A DNA stretch of 64,000 nt. Origin: an uncultured Clostridia bacterium (GTDB taxonomy: Bacteria; Bacillota; Clostridia; Lachnospirales; Lachnospiraceae). The stretch spans positions 1 to 64,000 of the forward strand of contig CAMIZL010000010.1 of NCBI GenBank assembly GCA_946403295.1, read 5' to 3'. The notes under the pieces were generated by a model that searched no databases, had not been told where the DNA came from, and saw nothing but the letters and a program-made list of their open reading frames with translations. This document shows, piece after piece, positions 17,880 through 26,971 of the stretch; position 1 is the stretch's first letter, and every line of letters starts with the position of its first letter. Both the position numbers and the translations under genes were made by a program.

Positions 17880-19341
17880 CGGTTTCTTCCGCAGAGTATC
17901 GATAAAGAACAAGATGATCGGCATCTCACTGCTTGCCAATGTGATCATCCTTGTTGTCAATGTCATATTGATGTTCGGTATCAATAACCTTTCGGACAGG
18001 ATGGACATGGTTTATAAGGACAATCTCTTCCTTGAAGAACTCATGGATTCCATAGGCAGGGTTCAGGACAATATGACGGAATACCTGAATACCAAGAACA
18101 GCGATGTTCTGACCGAGTACTACAGGAGCGAGCAGGAGTTCAGGGATCTTTACGAACAGCTCGATGATGAAATATCATCTCTTCCCTTTGCGCGGATGGA
18201 GAGAAACATAAAGAGAATGTGCGGCGAGTATATTGATGAGGTTTTGCTCACGATTGAGTACAAACGTGGCCGTAATGTCGAAAAATACCGCGTAAGATAT
18301 GAAAATGCTACCAGGATCTACGACTACATCGAATCCGCGATATACAGTCTGAACAACGAACAGTTCGCGGAGAACTCCGGCAACTATACTAAACTCCTTT
18401 CCGCTTTCAGAAGGTTTGAGATGACCAGTAACCTTGTACTTGCGGCTGTCATCATAGGCAATATAATCGTCGTGACAAGGCTGACACTTGCAGTTATCAG
18501 GCCGCTTCAGAATCTTACCGAGAAGGCGGGTGAAGTGGGTCGCGGTAATTTTGACATTCCTCCGCTTCGTGTTGTTAACGATGATGAGGTCGGTGTCGTT
18601 ACCGAGGCGTTTAACCAAATGACGGTAAGTATCAGAGATTATATCGACAGGCTCAGGGAGAGTTCCGCGGCCGAGCGAAGGCTTCGCGAGAACGAGCTGC
18701 TCATGCAGGCGCATCTTAAGGAGGCGCAGCTCAAATACCTTCAGGCCCAGATCAATCCCCACTTCCTCTTTAATACGCTGAATGCGGGTGCACAGCTCGC
18801 CATGATGGAAGGGGCGGATAAAACCAACGGATATATCGAGCATGTCGCCAATTTCTTCCGTTATAACGTAAAAAAAGGAGCGGAGATAGTTACGATCCGC
18901 GAGGAAGTCGAACTCATCGACAATTATATATACATCCTGAACGTTCGTTTCAGCGGTGATATCAAATACGAAAAGAAGCTCGACGAATCCGTTCTCGATA
19001 CGCCGATGCCGAGCATGATCCTCCAGCCCATAGTGGAGAACTGCGTAAACCACGGTATCAGAGAGATGCTCGGGGAGGGATGTATCAAACTCGAGGTGTG
19101 CAGGATCGATGATATCGTCGTAGTGAGCATAAGTGATAACGGCAAGGGTCTTTCACAGGAGACCATAAACGATATCCTTAACGGAAGCCTGAAACCCGAT
19201 CCGAAATCTTCGGGCGGCGGAATAGGACTTGATAACGTGATCGCGAGACTCAGGCTTTATACGGGCGAGAGCGATCCCGTTTCGATCACGAGCGAGGGCG
19301 AAGGAAAGGGAACAAGGTTCGATATATACCTGGATGTGTGA
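17869..19341 (+). CDS. YesM/LytS-type sensor histidine kinase
   Basis: 490-residue membrane kinase. Transmembrane helix at about 15-37, an all-helical extracytoplasmic region (40-185), second transmembrane helix (about 188-208), and HAMP linker with RPLQNLTEKAGEVGRGNFDI. Next comes the His_kinase domain of the YesM class with His298 in QAQINPHFLFNTLNA, and an ATPase domain with N box QPIVENCVNHGI and G box DNGKGL. The outer region is small and has no sugar fold, consistent with sensing through the adjacent anchored binding protein. The gene overlaps that gene and is followed after 51 bases by its YesN regulator. Confidence 0.9.
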   Translation: MKVDGFFRRVSIKNKMIGISLLANVIILVVNVILMFGINNLSDRMDMVYKDNLFLEELMDSIGRVQDNMTEYLNTKNSDVLTEYYRSEQEFRDLYEQLDDEISSLPFARMERNIKRMCGEYIDEVLLTIEYKRGRNVEKYRVRYENATRIYDYIESAIYSLNNEQFAENSGNYTKLLSAFRRFEMTSNLVLAAVIIGNIIVVTRLTLAVIRPLQNLTEKAGEVGRGNFDIPPLRVVNDDEVGVVTEAFNQMTVSIRDYIDRLRESSAAERRLRENELLMQAHLKEAQLKYLQAQINPHFLFNTLNAGAQLAMMEGADKTNGYIEHVANFFRYNVKKGAEIVTIREEVELIDNYIYILNVRFSGDIKYEKKLDESVLDTPMPSMILQPIVENCVNHGIREMLGEGCIKLEVCRIDDIVVVSISDNGKGLSQETINDILNGSLKPDPKSSGGGIGLDNVIARLRLYTGESDPVSITSEGEGKGTRFDIYLDV

Positions 19342-19392
19342 CGAGTGGGGAATTGTCCGACTTTGTAGCGGAGATCATGGAAGAGGTTTTTT

Positions 19393-20982
19393 ATGTATAA
19401 GATAATGCTGGCGGATGATGAAGGGATCGTGATCGATTCACTTCGGTTCATTATTGAAAAGGAATTCGGTGACGAATGCGAGATCGCTACCGCAAAGACG
19501 GGCAGAAGCGTTATCGAGCTTGCCGAAAGCTTCAGACCCGATATTGCGATCATGGACATTCAGATGCCCGGGATCAACGGAATTGAAGCGATGAGAGAGA
19601 TCAGAAGGACGAATACTTCTGTTATCTTCATCGTCATGTCGGCATATGATAAATTCGATTACGCGCAGGAAGCCATTAAGCTCGGAGTGCTCGAATATGT
19701 GACAAAACCCATGAACAGGGAGCGCATGATCGCCATATTGCATATGGCCATAGACCAGGTTTGCGACGAACGCCGTAAGAGAAGCGAGGATCTGATCATC
19801 AAGGAGAAGCTTGAGACGGTCGTTCCGATCCTTGAGAGCGGTCTTATCTATAACATTCTTTTTAAAGAGTATTTTGAAGAGGATATTGAAAGCTACAGAT
19901 CGCTCCTCGACATAAAATCCGATCATGCCTACATGATGGTCATCGTCTGCGGCGACGAGCAGGAAGGAAGCCATATGACAAACGCTGCCGGCAGCAGTGT
20001 GAGGATGCTTCGCAATTACAAAGAGATACGCGATCTTTTAAAGGATTCTTTTGACTGCGCGGTGGGCACGGTCATGTCGAACAAGATCGCCGTGCTCGTT
20101 TCCTACGACGGATTAAAGATGGATTATAACGAAAGAGCCTCTCTTATCGAGCGGATGAGAGAACTCGTTCATACAACGAGAAGAAAGCTCGGTATCAGGC
20201 TCCGTATCGGCATCGGCGGAGTCAGACCCATAAACGTTATGGCCGATTCGTACAATGAAGCGGTCAAGGCGCTGCTTTTCACCACGGGCAGCGTGGCTCA
20301 CGCGGACGATCTTCCCATCGGCTGCGACTATACCGACGATTATCCCGTCGAGACCGAGAACCGCCTTTTTGACGAGATCAGGAGGGGCAACAAAGAAGGC
20401 GCATTAAGGGAGGCCGACAGATTTTTTGAGTGGATGAAGGATTCGGACATCAACAATATAAGGCTCAAGATCATCGAATTCGTTCTTTTTGCCGAGAAAT
20501 TCGCCTATGAAAACGGCGGAATGACCTACAGGTTCGAGTCGCGACACGATTATCTTCCCGAGGTTCTTGAAACCGATCATGTTGAGAAACTTAGGGAATG
20601 GTTCCTTCACAAGATCGGAGAAGCGTGTGCCAATATAGAAAACAAGCGCAACGAGAGAACCGTGAGCGTTGTCGATATGGCAAAGAATTTCATTCGCGAC
20701 AATTACAGCAGAAATATCTCTCTCGAGGATGTTTCGAGAGCGGTTGATATAAGCCCGTACTATTTCAGCAGACTTTTTAAAGAAGAAACGGGGGAAAACT
20801 TTATCGAATACCTTACCGGGATAAGAATGGAGCATGCGCGGGAACTTCTTTCGAATCCCCGTTACAGCATGAAAGAAATCTGCTCAATGATAGGATATCA
20901 GGATCCCAATTATTTCAGCAGATCGTTTAAGAAGAATGTGGGTGTTACACCCACCGAGTACAGAGAGGGGAAAACGTCATGA
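19393..20982 (+). CDS. YesN-type response regulator (receiver + AraC HTH)
   Basis: 529-residue cytoplasmic regulator. N-terminal receiver with acceptor Asp55 in IAIMDIQMPGINGI and the conserved Lys in YVTKPMN. A long middle helical region of unknown fold follows, and then a C-terminal AraC/XylS double HTH. The HTH starts near FIRDNYSRNISLEDVSRAVD and includes SPYYFSRLFKEETGE and the second helix pair ICSMIGYQDPNYFSRSFKK. It pairs with the YesM kinase directly upstream. Likely targets are the adjacent sugar transporter genes (inference). Its stop overlaps the start of the next gene (ATGA type), so translation is coupled. Confidence 0.92.
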   Translation: MYKIMLADDEGIVIDSLRFIIEKEFGDECEIATAKTGRSVIELAESFRPDIAIMDIQMPGINGIEAMREIRRTNTSVIFIVMSAYDKFDYAQEAIKLGVLEYVTKPMNRERMIAILHMAIDQVCDERRKRSEDLIIKEKLETVVPILESGLIYNILFKEYFEEDIESYRSLLDIKSDHAYMMVIVCGDEQEGSHMTNAAGSSVRMLRNYKEIRDLLKDSFDCAVGTVMSNKIAVLVSYDGLKMDYNERASLIERMRELVHTTRRKLGIRLRIGIGGVRPINVMADSYNEAVKALLFTTGSVAHADDLPIGCDYTDDYPVETENRLFDEIRRGNKEGALREADRFFEWMKDSDINNIRLKIIEFVLFAEKFAYENGGMTYRFESRHDYLPEVLETDHVEKLREWFLHKIGEACANIENKRNERTVSVVDMAKNFIRDNYSRNISLEDVSRAVDISPYYFSRLFKEETGENFIEYLTGIRMEHARELLSNPRYSMKEICSMIGYQDPNYFSRSFKKNVGVTPTEYREGKTS

Positions 20983-22025
20983 GAAGAATCCTTGCGCTGA
21001 TGTTATTTGCTACCTTGCTTCTTTCCGCCTGTAATGGGTCTGAAACACTTGTGACGGAGTCCAGTGAAAAAACAGAAGCTTCCATAAAGATCGGAATGAG
21101 TTTTGATTCGTTTGTTATAGAACGCTGGCAAAGAGACAGAGATGTATTTGTCTCCACAGCAAAGGAGCTTGGTGCGCAGGTAAATGTTCAAAGTGCAAAC
21201 GGTGACGTGGTGAGACAAAGAGAGCAGATAGAGTACTTTATAGAGTCCGGAATGGATGTTATCGTGATCATTTGCATTGATTCGAGCAGCCTCTCGGAGG
21301 TGGTCAGTGAAGCGCGAAAATCGGGCATTAAGGTTATCGCATATGACAGACTTCTAAACGATTCCTCCGTGGATCTGTACATTTCCTTTGACAACGAAAT
21401 GGTCGGACGAATGATGGGAGAGGCACTGTGCGGCGCCATAGACTATCCGGGAAGTTTTGTGATGCTTGGGGGATCTCCAAAGGACAACAACGTATCGCTT
21501 CTCGAACAGGGATTCCTTGAGGTCTGTGAAGAAAACTCAATTGACGTCAGCGGAAGGATGCATGCCGATAACTGGAAGGCAGAGATCGCTGCCGAGTACG
21601 TTTATGACCACGAGGATATAATAAAAAGCGCTTCGGGCATAATGTGCGGAAACGACACCATCGCAGGTGCTGTCATACCTGTTCTGGCGGAGATGAGACT
21701 TGCGGGAAGCATGAGCGTTGTCGGACAGGATGCCGATCTTGAGGCTTGTCAGAGAATAGTTGAGGGGACACAGCTCATGACCGTTTACAAGCCGGTTGAA
21801 AAACTTGCAAAAAGAGCGGCCTCTTGTGCTATCGCCCTTGCGAAGGGTGAAAGACTCGAGGCCGAGGATGTTCAAACTATCAATGACGGAACTTATGATG
21901 TACCTTATATTGCAATGGAGCCTATCAGCGTAACAAAGGACAACATGAATGAGGTGATCATCGGCAGCGGATTCCATCTTAAAGAAGATGTTTATCTCAA
22001 CGTTCCGGAATTAATGCCCGCTTAA
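20979..22025 (+). CDS. Sugar-binding lipoprotein of the xylose-binding-protein type
   Basis: 348-residue lipoprotein: signal peptide with lipobox LLSAC (Cys at about 14), then a Peripla_BP_4 fold resembling XylF. Landmarks are ERWQRDRDVFVSTAKELGAQ, DVIVIICIDSS, IKVIAYDRLLNDSSVDLYIS and LMTVYKPVEKLAKRAA. It starts in the stop codon of the YesN gene, so it is produced with the signalling proteins rather than with the ABC transporter at 24-27 kb. The role could be an extra sensor ligand-binding component or a second substrate-binding protein for that transporter; sequence alone does not decide. Confidence 0.85.
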   Translation: MRRILALMLFATLLLSACNGSETLVTESSEKTEASIKIGMSFDSFVIERWQRDRDVFVSTAKELGAQVNVQSANGDVVRQREQIEYFIESGMDVIVIICIDSSSLSEVVSEARKSGIKVIAYDRLLNDSSVDLYISFDNEMVGRMMGEALCGAIDYPGSFVMLGGSPKDNNVSLLEQGFLEVCEENSIDVSGRMHADNWKAEIAAEYVYDHEDIIKSASGIMCGNDTIAGAVIPVLAEMRLAGSMSVVGQDADLEACQRIVEGTQLMTVYKPVEKLAKRAASCAIALAKGERLEAEDVQTINDGTYDVPYIAMEPISVTKDNMNEVIIGSGFHLKEDVYLNVPELMPA

Positions 22026-22030
22026 AAGCG

Positions 22031-22612
22031 TTAAGCTTCTTCTGCGGCGGGGCTCTTCTTTACTGCGTAAATCTTGTTCCAAAGAGTAAGATAGATCGAT
22101 AAAACAAATATGATGACCGACGCAACGGTTGTTACAGTAAGCATTGTTGTCGAGGATAACGGATCATACTGTGCAAGAGCGGGGAATGCAGCGTTGAAAG
22201 CTGATGTAGCGGCACCGCCGACGAGGATCGAGAATAAGAATTCGATCACCGCAAGGATTGCCACGATGATTCCCGTAACAGTATCCGAAACCCATCTCCA
22301 AAGGAAGAACATTACGAACATCACAACCGGGATGAAAAGAAGTACATATGTATAGAAAGAAAGTGTTCCCGACTTAACAAGACCGGTGCTGCCGGTGATG
22401 GTGTTAAGAACACCGATGTTACCGTTGAATCTGACAACCGTGGGATCTGACGGATCCATGGGCTGACTTATCTCAGCGTTGACTACAGCCGCTGTATCAA
22501 TGTCATTACCGAGATCTACCTGGTAGAAAGGGAAAAGACATGCAAAAATAAGAAGGAACGAAAGCACCATAAGGCAGTATTTAAGAAGATTGGAACAATG
22601 TGTGGTTTTCAT
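22031..22612 (-). CDS. Four-helix membrane protein of unknown function
   Basis: 193 residues with four hydrophobic segments (about 10-30, 86-106, 112-135, 155-178) and an extracytoplasmic loop between the first two. No family was recognised. It converges on the binding-protein gene with only 5 bases between stops and diverges from the transporter operon. GGAGGG lies upstream of the ATG on the reverse strand. Base use is like its neighbours, so it does not look imported. Its place inside the sugar locus may or may not be meaningful. Confidence 0.7.
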   Translation of the reverse strand: MKTTHCSNLLKYCLMVLSFLLIFACLFPFYQVDLGNDIDTAAVVNAEISQPMDPSDPTVVRFNGNIGVLNTITGSTGLVKSGTLSFYTYVLLFIPVVMFVMFFLWRWVSDTVTGIIVAILAVIEFLFSILVGGAATSAFNAAFPALAQYDPLSSTTMLTVTTVASVIIFVLSIYLTLWNKIYAVKKSPAAEEA

Positions 22613-22766
22613 TATTTACCCTCCTGGATAATCATATAGGTTTATAATAGTAAAAAACGGTGTAAAAAGCAACTGCTTTTTCAGTTTAAGAGGTCTGCGT
22701 GACAGGCCGTGACGCAAGAATCCCGCGCGATGGCAATAAATGATTAGGAGAAGCAAAAAAATGCTA

Positions 22767-22787
22767 TGAGTTACATTTCATAACTCA
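22767..22787. promoter_or_regulatory. Inverted repeat in the divergent gap before the sugar transporter operon
   Basis: TGAGTTA (22767-22773) and TAACTCA (22781-22787) around a 7-base centre, in the 314-base gap between the reverse-strand membrane protein and the sugar-binding gene. No U-run follows, so an operator is more likely than a terminator. A weak promoter (TTAAAA-17-TATGTT, about 22817-22845) lies just downstream. The rest of the gap shows no gene. Confidence 0.4.
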
Positions 22788-22926
22788 CTAAATGTGTAAA
22801 AAATATGCTGTCGATTAAAAGATAATCCTACAAACCTTATGTTATCATGCTCATGTAGCAATACAAACTTACTCACAAAGACGGTGCCCGAGAGGCACTG
22901 TCATAAAAAAGGGAGGTTACAAAATT

Positions 22927-23985
22927 ATGAAAAAGGCACTTTGCTTATTAATGAGCCTTGTTATGGTAGTAGCTATGCTTACAGCCTGCGGTTCATCATC
23001 ATCGTCGGATAACAAGGTTGGCGTTTCGATGCCTACCAAGACGCTTCAGAGATGGAATCAGGACGGTTCCAACATGAAGGAACAGCTCGAGAAGAAGGGC
23101 TATGAAGTTGATCTTCAGTTCGCAGACGGTACTGCAGACGTTCAGGTTAACCAGATTGAGAACATGATCTCCAACGGATGCAAGGTTCTCGTTATTTCAG
23201 CTATTGACGGAAAATCACTTGGTACTGTTCTTGCAACAGCTAAGGAAAAAGGCGTTAAGGTTATCGCTTATGACCGTCTTATCATGGATACCGATGCGGT
23301 TACATACTACGCAACATTCGATAACTTCAAGGTTGGTGTTAAGCAGGGCGAGTACATCGAGGAGAAGCTTGGTCTCAAGACCAATGCAGGACCTTTCAAT
23401 ATCGAGCTTATCGCAGGTTCACCCGATGATAACAACGCTCACATCTTCTTCGAGGGCGCTATGAGCATCCTTCAGCAGTACATCGACAACGGCAAGCTTA
23501 ATGTTAAGTCCGGACAGAAGACATTCGAGCAGGTAGCTACACAGGATTGGAAAACAGAGAATGCTCAGTCAAGATTCGAAGCACTTATCGCTTCCAACTA
23601 CGCTGACGGAACACAGCTTGATGCTGTTATGGCTTCCAATGATTCAACAGCTCTCGGTGTTGCAAACGCTCTTGCAAACAGCTACACAGGCAAGTACCCC
23701 ATCCTCACCGGTCAGGACTGTGATATCGCAAACGTTAAGAACATGATCAACGGCAAGCAGTCGATGTCCATCTTCAAGGATACCCGTGATCTTGCTGCAA
23801 AGACAACAGAGATGGTAGACGCTATCCTTAAGGGCGGCGAGCCTCCCATCAACAACACAAAGGATTATGACAACGGCAAGTTTGTTGTTCCTTCATATCT
23901 TTGCGATCCCGTATTCGCTGATGCAAACAACTATGTAACACTTCTTGTTGACTCCGGATACTACAAGGCAGAAGAACTCAAGTAA
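22927..23985 (+). CDS. Multiple-sugar-binding lipoprotein (ChvE type)
   Basis: 352-residue substrate-binding lipoprotein of a CUT2 sugar importer: signal peptide, lipobox MLTAC (Cys 20), then a Peripla_BP_4 fold. Family-typical stretches: VGVSMPTKTLQRWNQDG, KVLVISAIDGKSLGTVL, VIAYDRLI, AGSPDDNNAH, and GQDCDIANVKNMINGKQSMS. It is followed by the matching ATPase and permease. Codon use is strongly biased towards a small codon set, suggesting high expression. A hairpin after its stop probably limits read-through into the transporter genes, as is common for abundant binding proteins. The GGGAGG ribosome site is at 22911-22916. Confidence 0.93.
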   Translation: MKKALCLLMSLVMVVAMLTACGSSSSSDNKVGVSMPTKTLQRWNQDGSNMKEQLEKKGYEVDLQFADGTADVQVNQIENMISNGCKVLVISAIDGKSLGTVLATAKEKGVKVIAYDRLIMDTDAVTYYATFDNFKVGVKQGEYIEEKLGLKTNAGPFNIELIAGSPDDNNAHIFFEGAMSILQQYIDNGKLNVKSGQKTFEQVATQDWKTENAQSRFEALIASNYADGTQLDAVMASNDSTALGVANALANSYTGKYPILTGQDCDIANVKNMINGKQSMSIFKDTRDLAAKTTEMVDAILKGGEPPINNTKDYDNGKFVVPSYLCDPVFADANNYVTLLVDSGYYKAEELK

Positions 23986-24018
23986 TCTGCAGAACAAAGT
24001 AAAATTTTACAAGAAGTT

Positions 24019-24058
24019 AACCGGCAGGCAGGCGACTAGTTCTGTCTGCCGGTTTTCG
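24019..24058 (+). terminator. Hairpin between binding protein and ATPase genes (attenuator)
   Basis: Thirteen-base-pair stem with one G-U pair (24019-24031 with 24042-24054), 10-base loop, short TT tail. No promoter is obvious after it, so it probably lowers, rather than stops, transcription of the ATPase and permease genes. Confidence 0.7.
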
Positions 24059-24095
24059 CGGTGAGAACAGAGCTTCCAATGAGGAGGGAAAAAAA

Positions 24096-25625
24096 TTGGC
24101 TAAGATATTGCTTGAAATGAGAAACATAACCAAGACATTCCCCGGTGTTAAAGCACTTGATAACGTGAATTTCCAGGTTGAAGAAGGTGAGATCCACGCC
24201 CTTGTCGGAGAAAACGGTGCAGGAAAATCAACTCTTATGAATGTTCTTTCGGGAATTTATCCGTTCGGAACATATGACGGAGATATCGTTTACGACGGCA
24301 ATGTCTGTGAGTTTCATGATATAAAAGAAAGCGAAAGGATGGGTATTGTCATCATCCATCAGGAGCTGGCGCTCATCCCTTATATGACGATTGCCGAGAA
24401 CATGTTCCTCGGTAACGAAAGAGGTAAAAGCTTCAAAATCAATTGGAACGAAACTAATGAGCTTGCGGCTAAATACCTTAAGATGGTCGGTCTCAAGGAC
24501 AGCCCGCAGACATTGATAAAAGATATAGGTGTCGGAAAGCAGCAGCTTGTTGAGATCGCAAAAGCGCTCGCGAAAAATGCAAAGCTTCTTATCCTCGATG
24601 AGCCCACGGCTTCTCTTAATGAGGACGATACCAAGGCTCTTCTTGACCTGCTGCTTAGTTTTAAGGCACACGGTCTGACTTCTATCATTATATCCCATAA
24701 GCTTAATGAGGTTGCGTATGTTGCCGACAAGGCGACCATACTTCGAGACGGTGCAACGATCGAGACACTTGTCAAGGGTGTTGATGATATGTCGGAGACA
24801 AGGATCATCAAAGGAATGGTAGGACGTGAGCTTTCCGACCGTTTCCCGAAGCGTGAATCGCACATCGGAGATGTTGTATTTGAGGTTAAGAACTGGAATG
24901 TTTATCATCCCATTTACAATGAGCGTAAGGTTGTGGATGATGTGAGTATTAATGTCAGAAAGGGAGAGATCGTTGGTATTTCGGGACTTATGGGCGCGGG
25001 CCGGACGGAACTTGCGATGAGTCTTTTCGGGAAGAGCTACGGAGTTGATATTTCCGGAGAATTGTTCATCAATGGCCGAAAGGTTGAGCTTGAAAATGCC
25101 GGAAAAGCGATTAAGAACGGACTTGCATATGTAACGGAGGACAGAAAGGGTAACGGTCTGATCCTATCAAGTTCGATCAAGATAAATACCACGATCGCAA
25201 ACCTTGACGGTGTCAGCAAACACGGTATCATCAATAAAGACAAAGAGTACGCGGTTGCTGTGGAGTACAAGAACAAGCTTTCAACCAAGTGCCCCACTGT
25301 CGAACAGAATGTCGGAAACCTGAGCGGCGGAAACCAGCAAAAGGTTCTCCTTGCAAAGTGGATGTTTGCGGATCCCGATGTTCTGATCCTCGATGAGCCG
25401 ACAAGAGGTATCGATGTCGGAGCGAAATACGAAATCTATTGTCTTATGAACAGGCTTGTCGATGAAGGAAAATCGGTAATCATGATCTCGTCCGAAATGC
25501 CCGAGATACTCGGTATGTGCGATCGAATCTATGTAATGAGTGAAGGAAAGATCGTAGCTGAGATGGACGGAAAAGAAGCAACACAGGAGAAGATCATGTC
25601 ACATATCCTTAGCGTGGCCGGTTAA
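24096..25625 (+). CDS. Multiple-sugar ABC transporter ATP-binding protein (MmsA/GguA type)
   Basis: 509-residue CUT2-class ATPase with two fused nucleotide-binding domains. The first has Walker [17 protein letters not shown] (about residue 36), Q-loop region [19 protein letters not shown] and Walker [16 protein letters not shown]. The second has the usual degenerate P-loop [16 protein letters not shown], an intact signature [15 protein letters not shown] and Walker [15 protein letters not shown]. Middle of a three-gene operon with the ChvE-like binding protein and GguB-like permease, which together probably import xylose, arabinose, galactose or similar monosaccharides. Confidence 0.94.
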   Translation: MAKILLEMRNITKTFPGVKALDNVNFQVEEGEIHALVGENGAGKSTLMNVLSGIYPFGTYDGDIVYDGNVCEFHDIKESERMGIVIIHQELALIPYMTIAENMFLGNERGKSFKINWNETNELAAKYLKMVGLKDSPQTLIKDIGVGKQQLVEIAKALAKNAKLLILDEPTASLNEDDTKALLDLLLSFKAHGLTSIIISHKLNEVAYVADKATILRDGATIETLVKGVDDMSETRIIKGMVGRELSDRFPKRESHIGDVVFEVKNWNVYHPIYNERKVVDDVSINVRKGEIVGISGLMGAGRTELAMSLFGKSYGVDISGELFINGRKVELENAGKAIKNGLAYVTEDRKGNGLILSSSIKINTTIANLDGVSKHGIINKDKEYAVAVEYKNKLSTKCPTVEQNVGNLSGGNQQKVLLAKWMFADPDVLILDEPTRGIDVGAKYEIYCLMNRLVDEGKSVIMISSEMPEILGMCDRIYVMSEGKIVAEMDGKEATQEKIMSHILSVAG

Positions 25626-25641
25626 AGAAAGAGAGGGAAAA

Positions 25642-26832
25642 ATGAAAAATAGAGTTCAAACGATGGATTTCATCAAGAAATATGCCATGATTATCGTCCT
25701 TGCTCTGGTTGTTATATTCTTCGCAATCATGACTCAAGGAAAGATAATCCTTCCGCAGAACATAAGTAACCTGATCTCTCAGAACGCTTATGTGTTCATT
25801 CTTGCAACAGGTATGCTGCTCTGTATCCTGACCGGCGGTAACATCGATCTTTCGGTCGGTTCGGTAGTTTGTTTCGTCGGTGCGGTTGGTGCGGAACTCA
25901 TGATATCGTTACATGTAAACGTATTTGTTACCGTACTTATCATGTTTGCACTCGGTACATTGATCGGCGCTTTCCAGGCCTTCTGGATCGCATTCGTCCG
26001 TATACCTCCTTTCATTGTTACGCTTGCCGGAATGCTTGCGTTCAGAGGTCTCAGTAACGTAGTTCTTGACGGACAAACGGTTTCGATCGGCGATAAAGAA
26101 GACTTTATCTTTTTGTTCGGCGGCGGCGCAAATTGTTATATCCCCGACGCTTTCAATGTAGAAGGAGTTAACGTCACCTGTATAATCGTAGCGGTTTTGG
26201 CAGCAATCGTATTCATCCTTATGCAGATCCGCAAGAGAAATATCAGGATCAAAAAGGGATTCGACGTAGAGAACCCTGTCGGCTTCTATATTAAGAATTG
26301 TGCCATTTCGGCAGTTATCGTGGCATTCGGCTTAGGTCTCGCGTTCTACAAGGGTATTCCGACAGTCCTTATCTGGCTTGCGGTAGTCATCCTTGTTTAC
26401 CACTACATCACTTCAAACACACGTGTTGGCCGTTACTTCTACGCAGTAGGCGGTAACGAAAAGGCAACAAAGCTTTCCGGTATCAATACCAATAAAGTTT
26501 ATTTCCTTGCATACACAAACATGGGCTTCCTTGCAGCTCTCGCAGGTATGGTAACGATCGCCCGTCTTACATCGGCTCAGCCTTCATACGGACAGAACTA
26601 CGAAATGGATGCCATCGGCTCCTGCTTCATCGGTGGTGCTTCCGCATACGGCGGAATCGGAACTGTTCCCGGCGTTATCATCGGTGCAACGCTTATGGGT
26701 GTCATCAACCTCGGTATGTCGATCATGGGTGTCGACCAGAACTGGCAGAAGGTTGTTAAAGGTATGGTACTTCTTGCGGCCGTTATCTTCGACGTAGTAT
26801 CGAAGCGCGGCGGAAAACTTATCGCAGAGTGA
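25642..26832 (+). CDS. Multiple-sugar ABC transporter permease (MmsB/GguB/XylH type)
   Basis: 396-residue integral membrane subunit of the same importer, with about 10-11 hydrophobic segments. CUT2 permease landmarks: TGGNIDLSVGSVVCFVGAVG, RIPPFIVTLAGMLAFRGL, VGRYFYAVGGNEKATKLSGI and GSCFIGGASAYGGIGTVPG. The length and the central insertion with the RKRNIRIKKG loop match GguB/XylH. Starts 16 bases after the ATPase with GAGAGGG upstream and ends the operon; a strong hairpin follows. Confidence 0.94.
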   Translation: MKNRVQTMDFIKKYAMIIVLALVVIFFAIMTQGKIILPQNISNLISQNAYVFILATGMLLCILTGGNIDLSVGSVVCFVGAVGAELMISLHVNVFVTVLIMFALGTLIGAFQAFWIAFVRIPPFIVTLAGMLAFRGLSNVVLDGQTVSIGDKEDFIFLFGGGANCYIPDAFNVEGVNVTCIIVAVLAAIVFILMQIRKRNIRIKKGFDVENPVGFYIKNCAISAVIVAFGLGLAFYKGIPTVLIWLAVVILVYHYITSNTRVGRYFYAVGGNEKATKLSGINTNKVYFLAYTNMGFLAALAGMVTIARLTSAQPSYGQNYEMDAIGSCFIGGASAYGGIGTVPGVIIGATLMGVINLGMSIMGVDQNWQKVVKGMVLLAAVIFDVVSKRGGKLIAE

Positions 26833-26867
26833 TCCTTCGAAGATATAATATCCTCACTAAATGATAG

Positions 26868-26908
26868 ACAAGCCTCCGAAATTATCGATCCGGAGGCTTG
26901 TTCTATTA
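26868..26908 (+). terminator. Terminator of the sugar transporter operon
   Basis: Perfect 11-bp stem (ACAAGCCTCCG at 26868-26878 with 26891-26901) followed by TTCTATTATT. It lies between convergent transcription units. Confidence 0.8.
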
Positions 26909-26971
26909 TTTACCGTGTCAGATTTTTGTGTTTGTTTCCGGACATCCCGGATGACATGCGATAAGGTCTTT

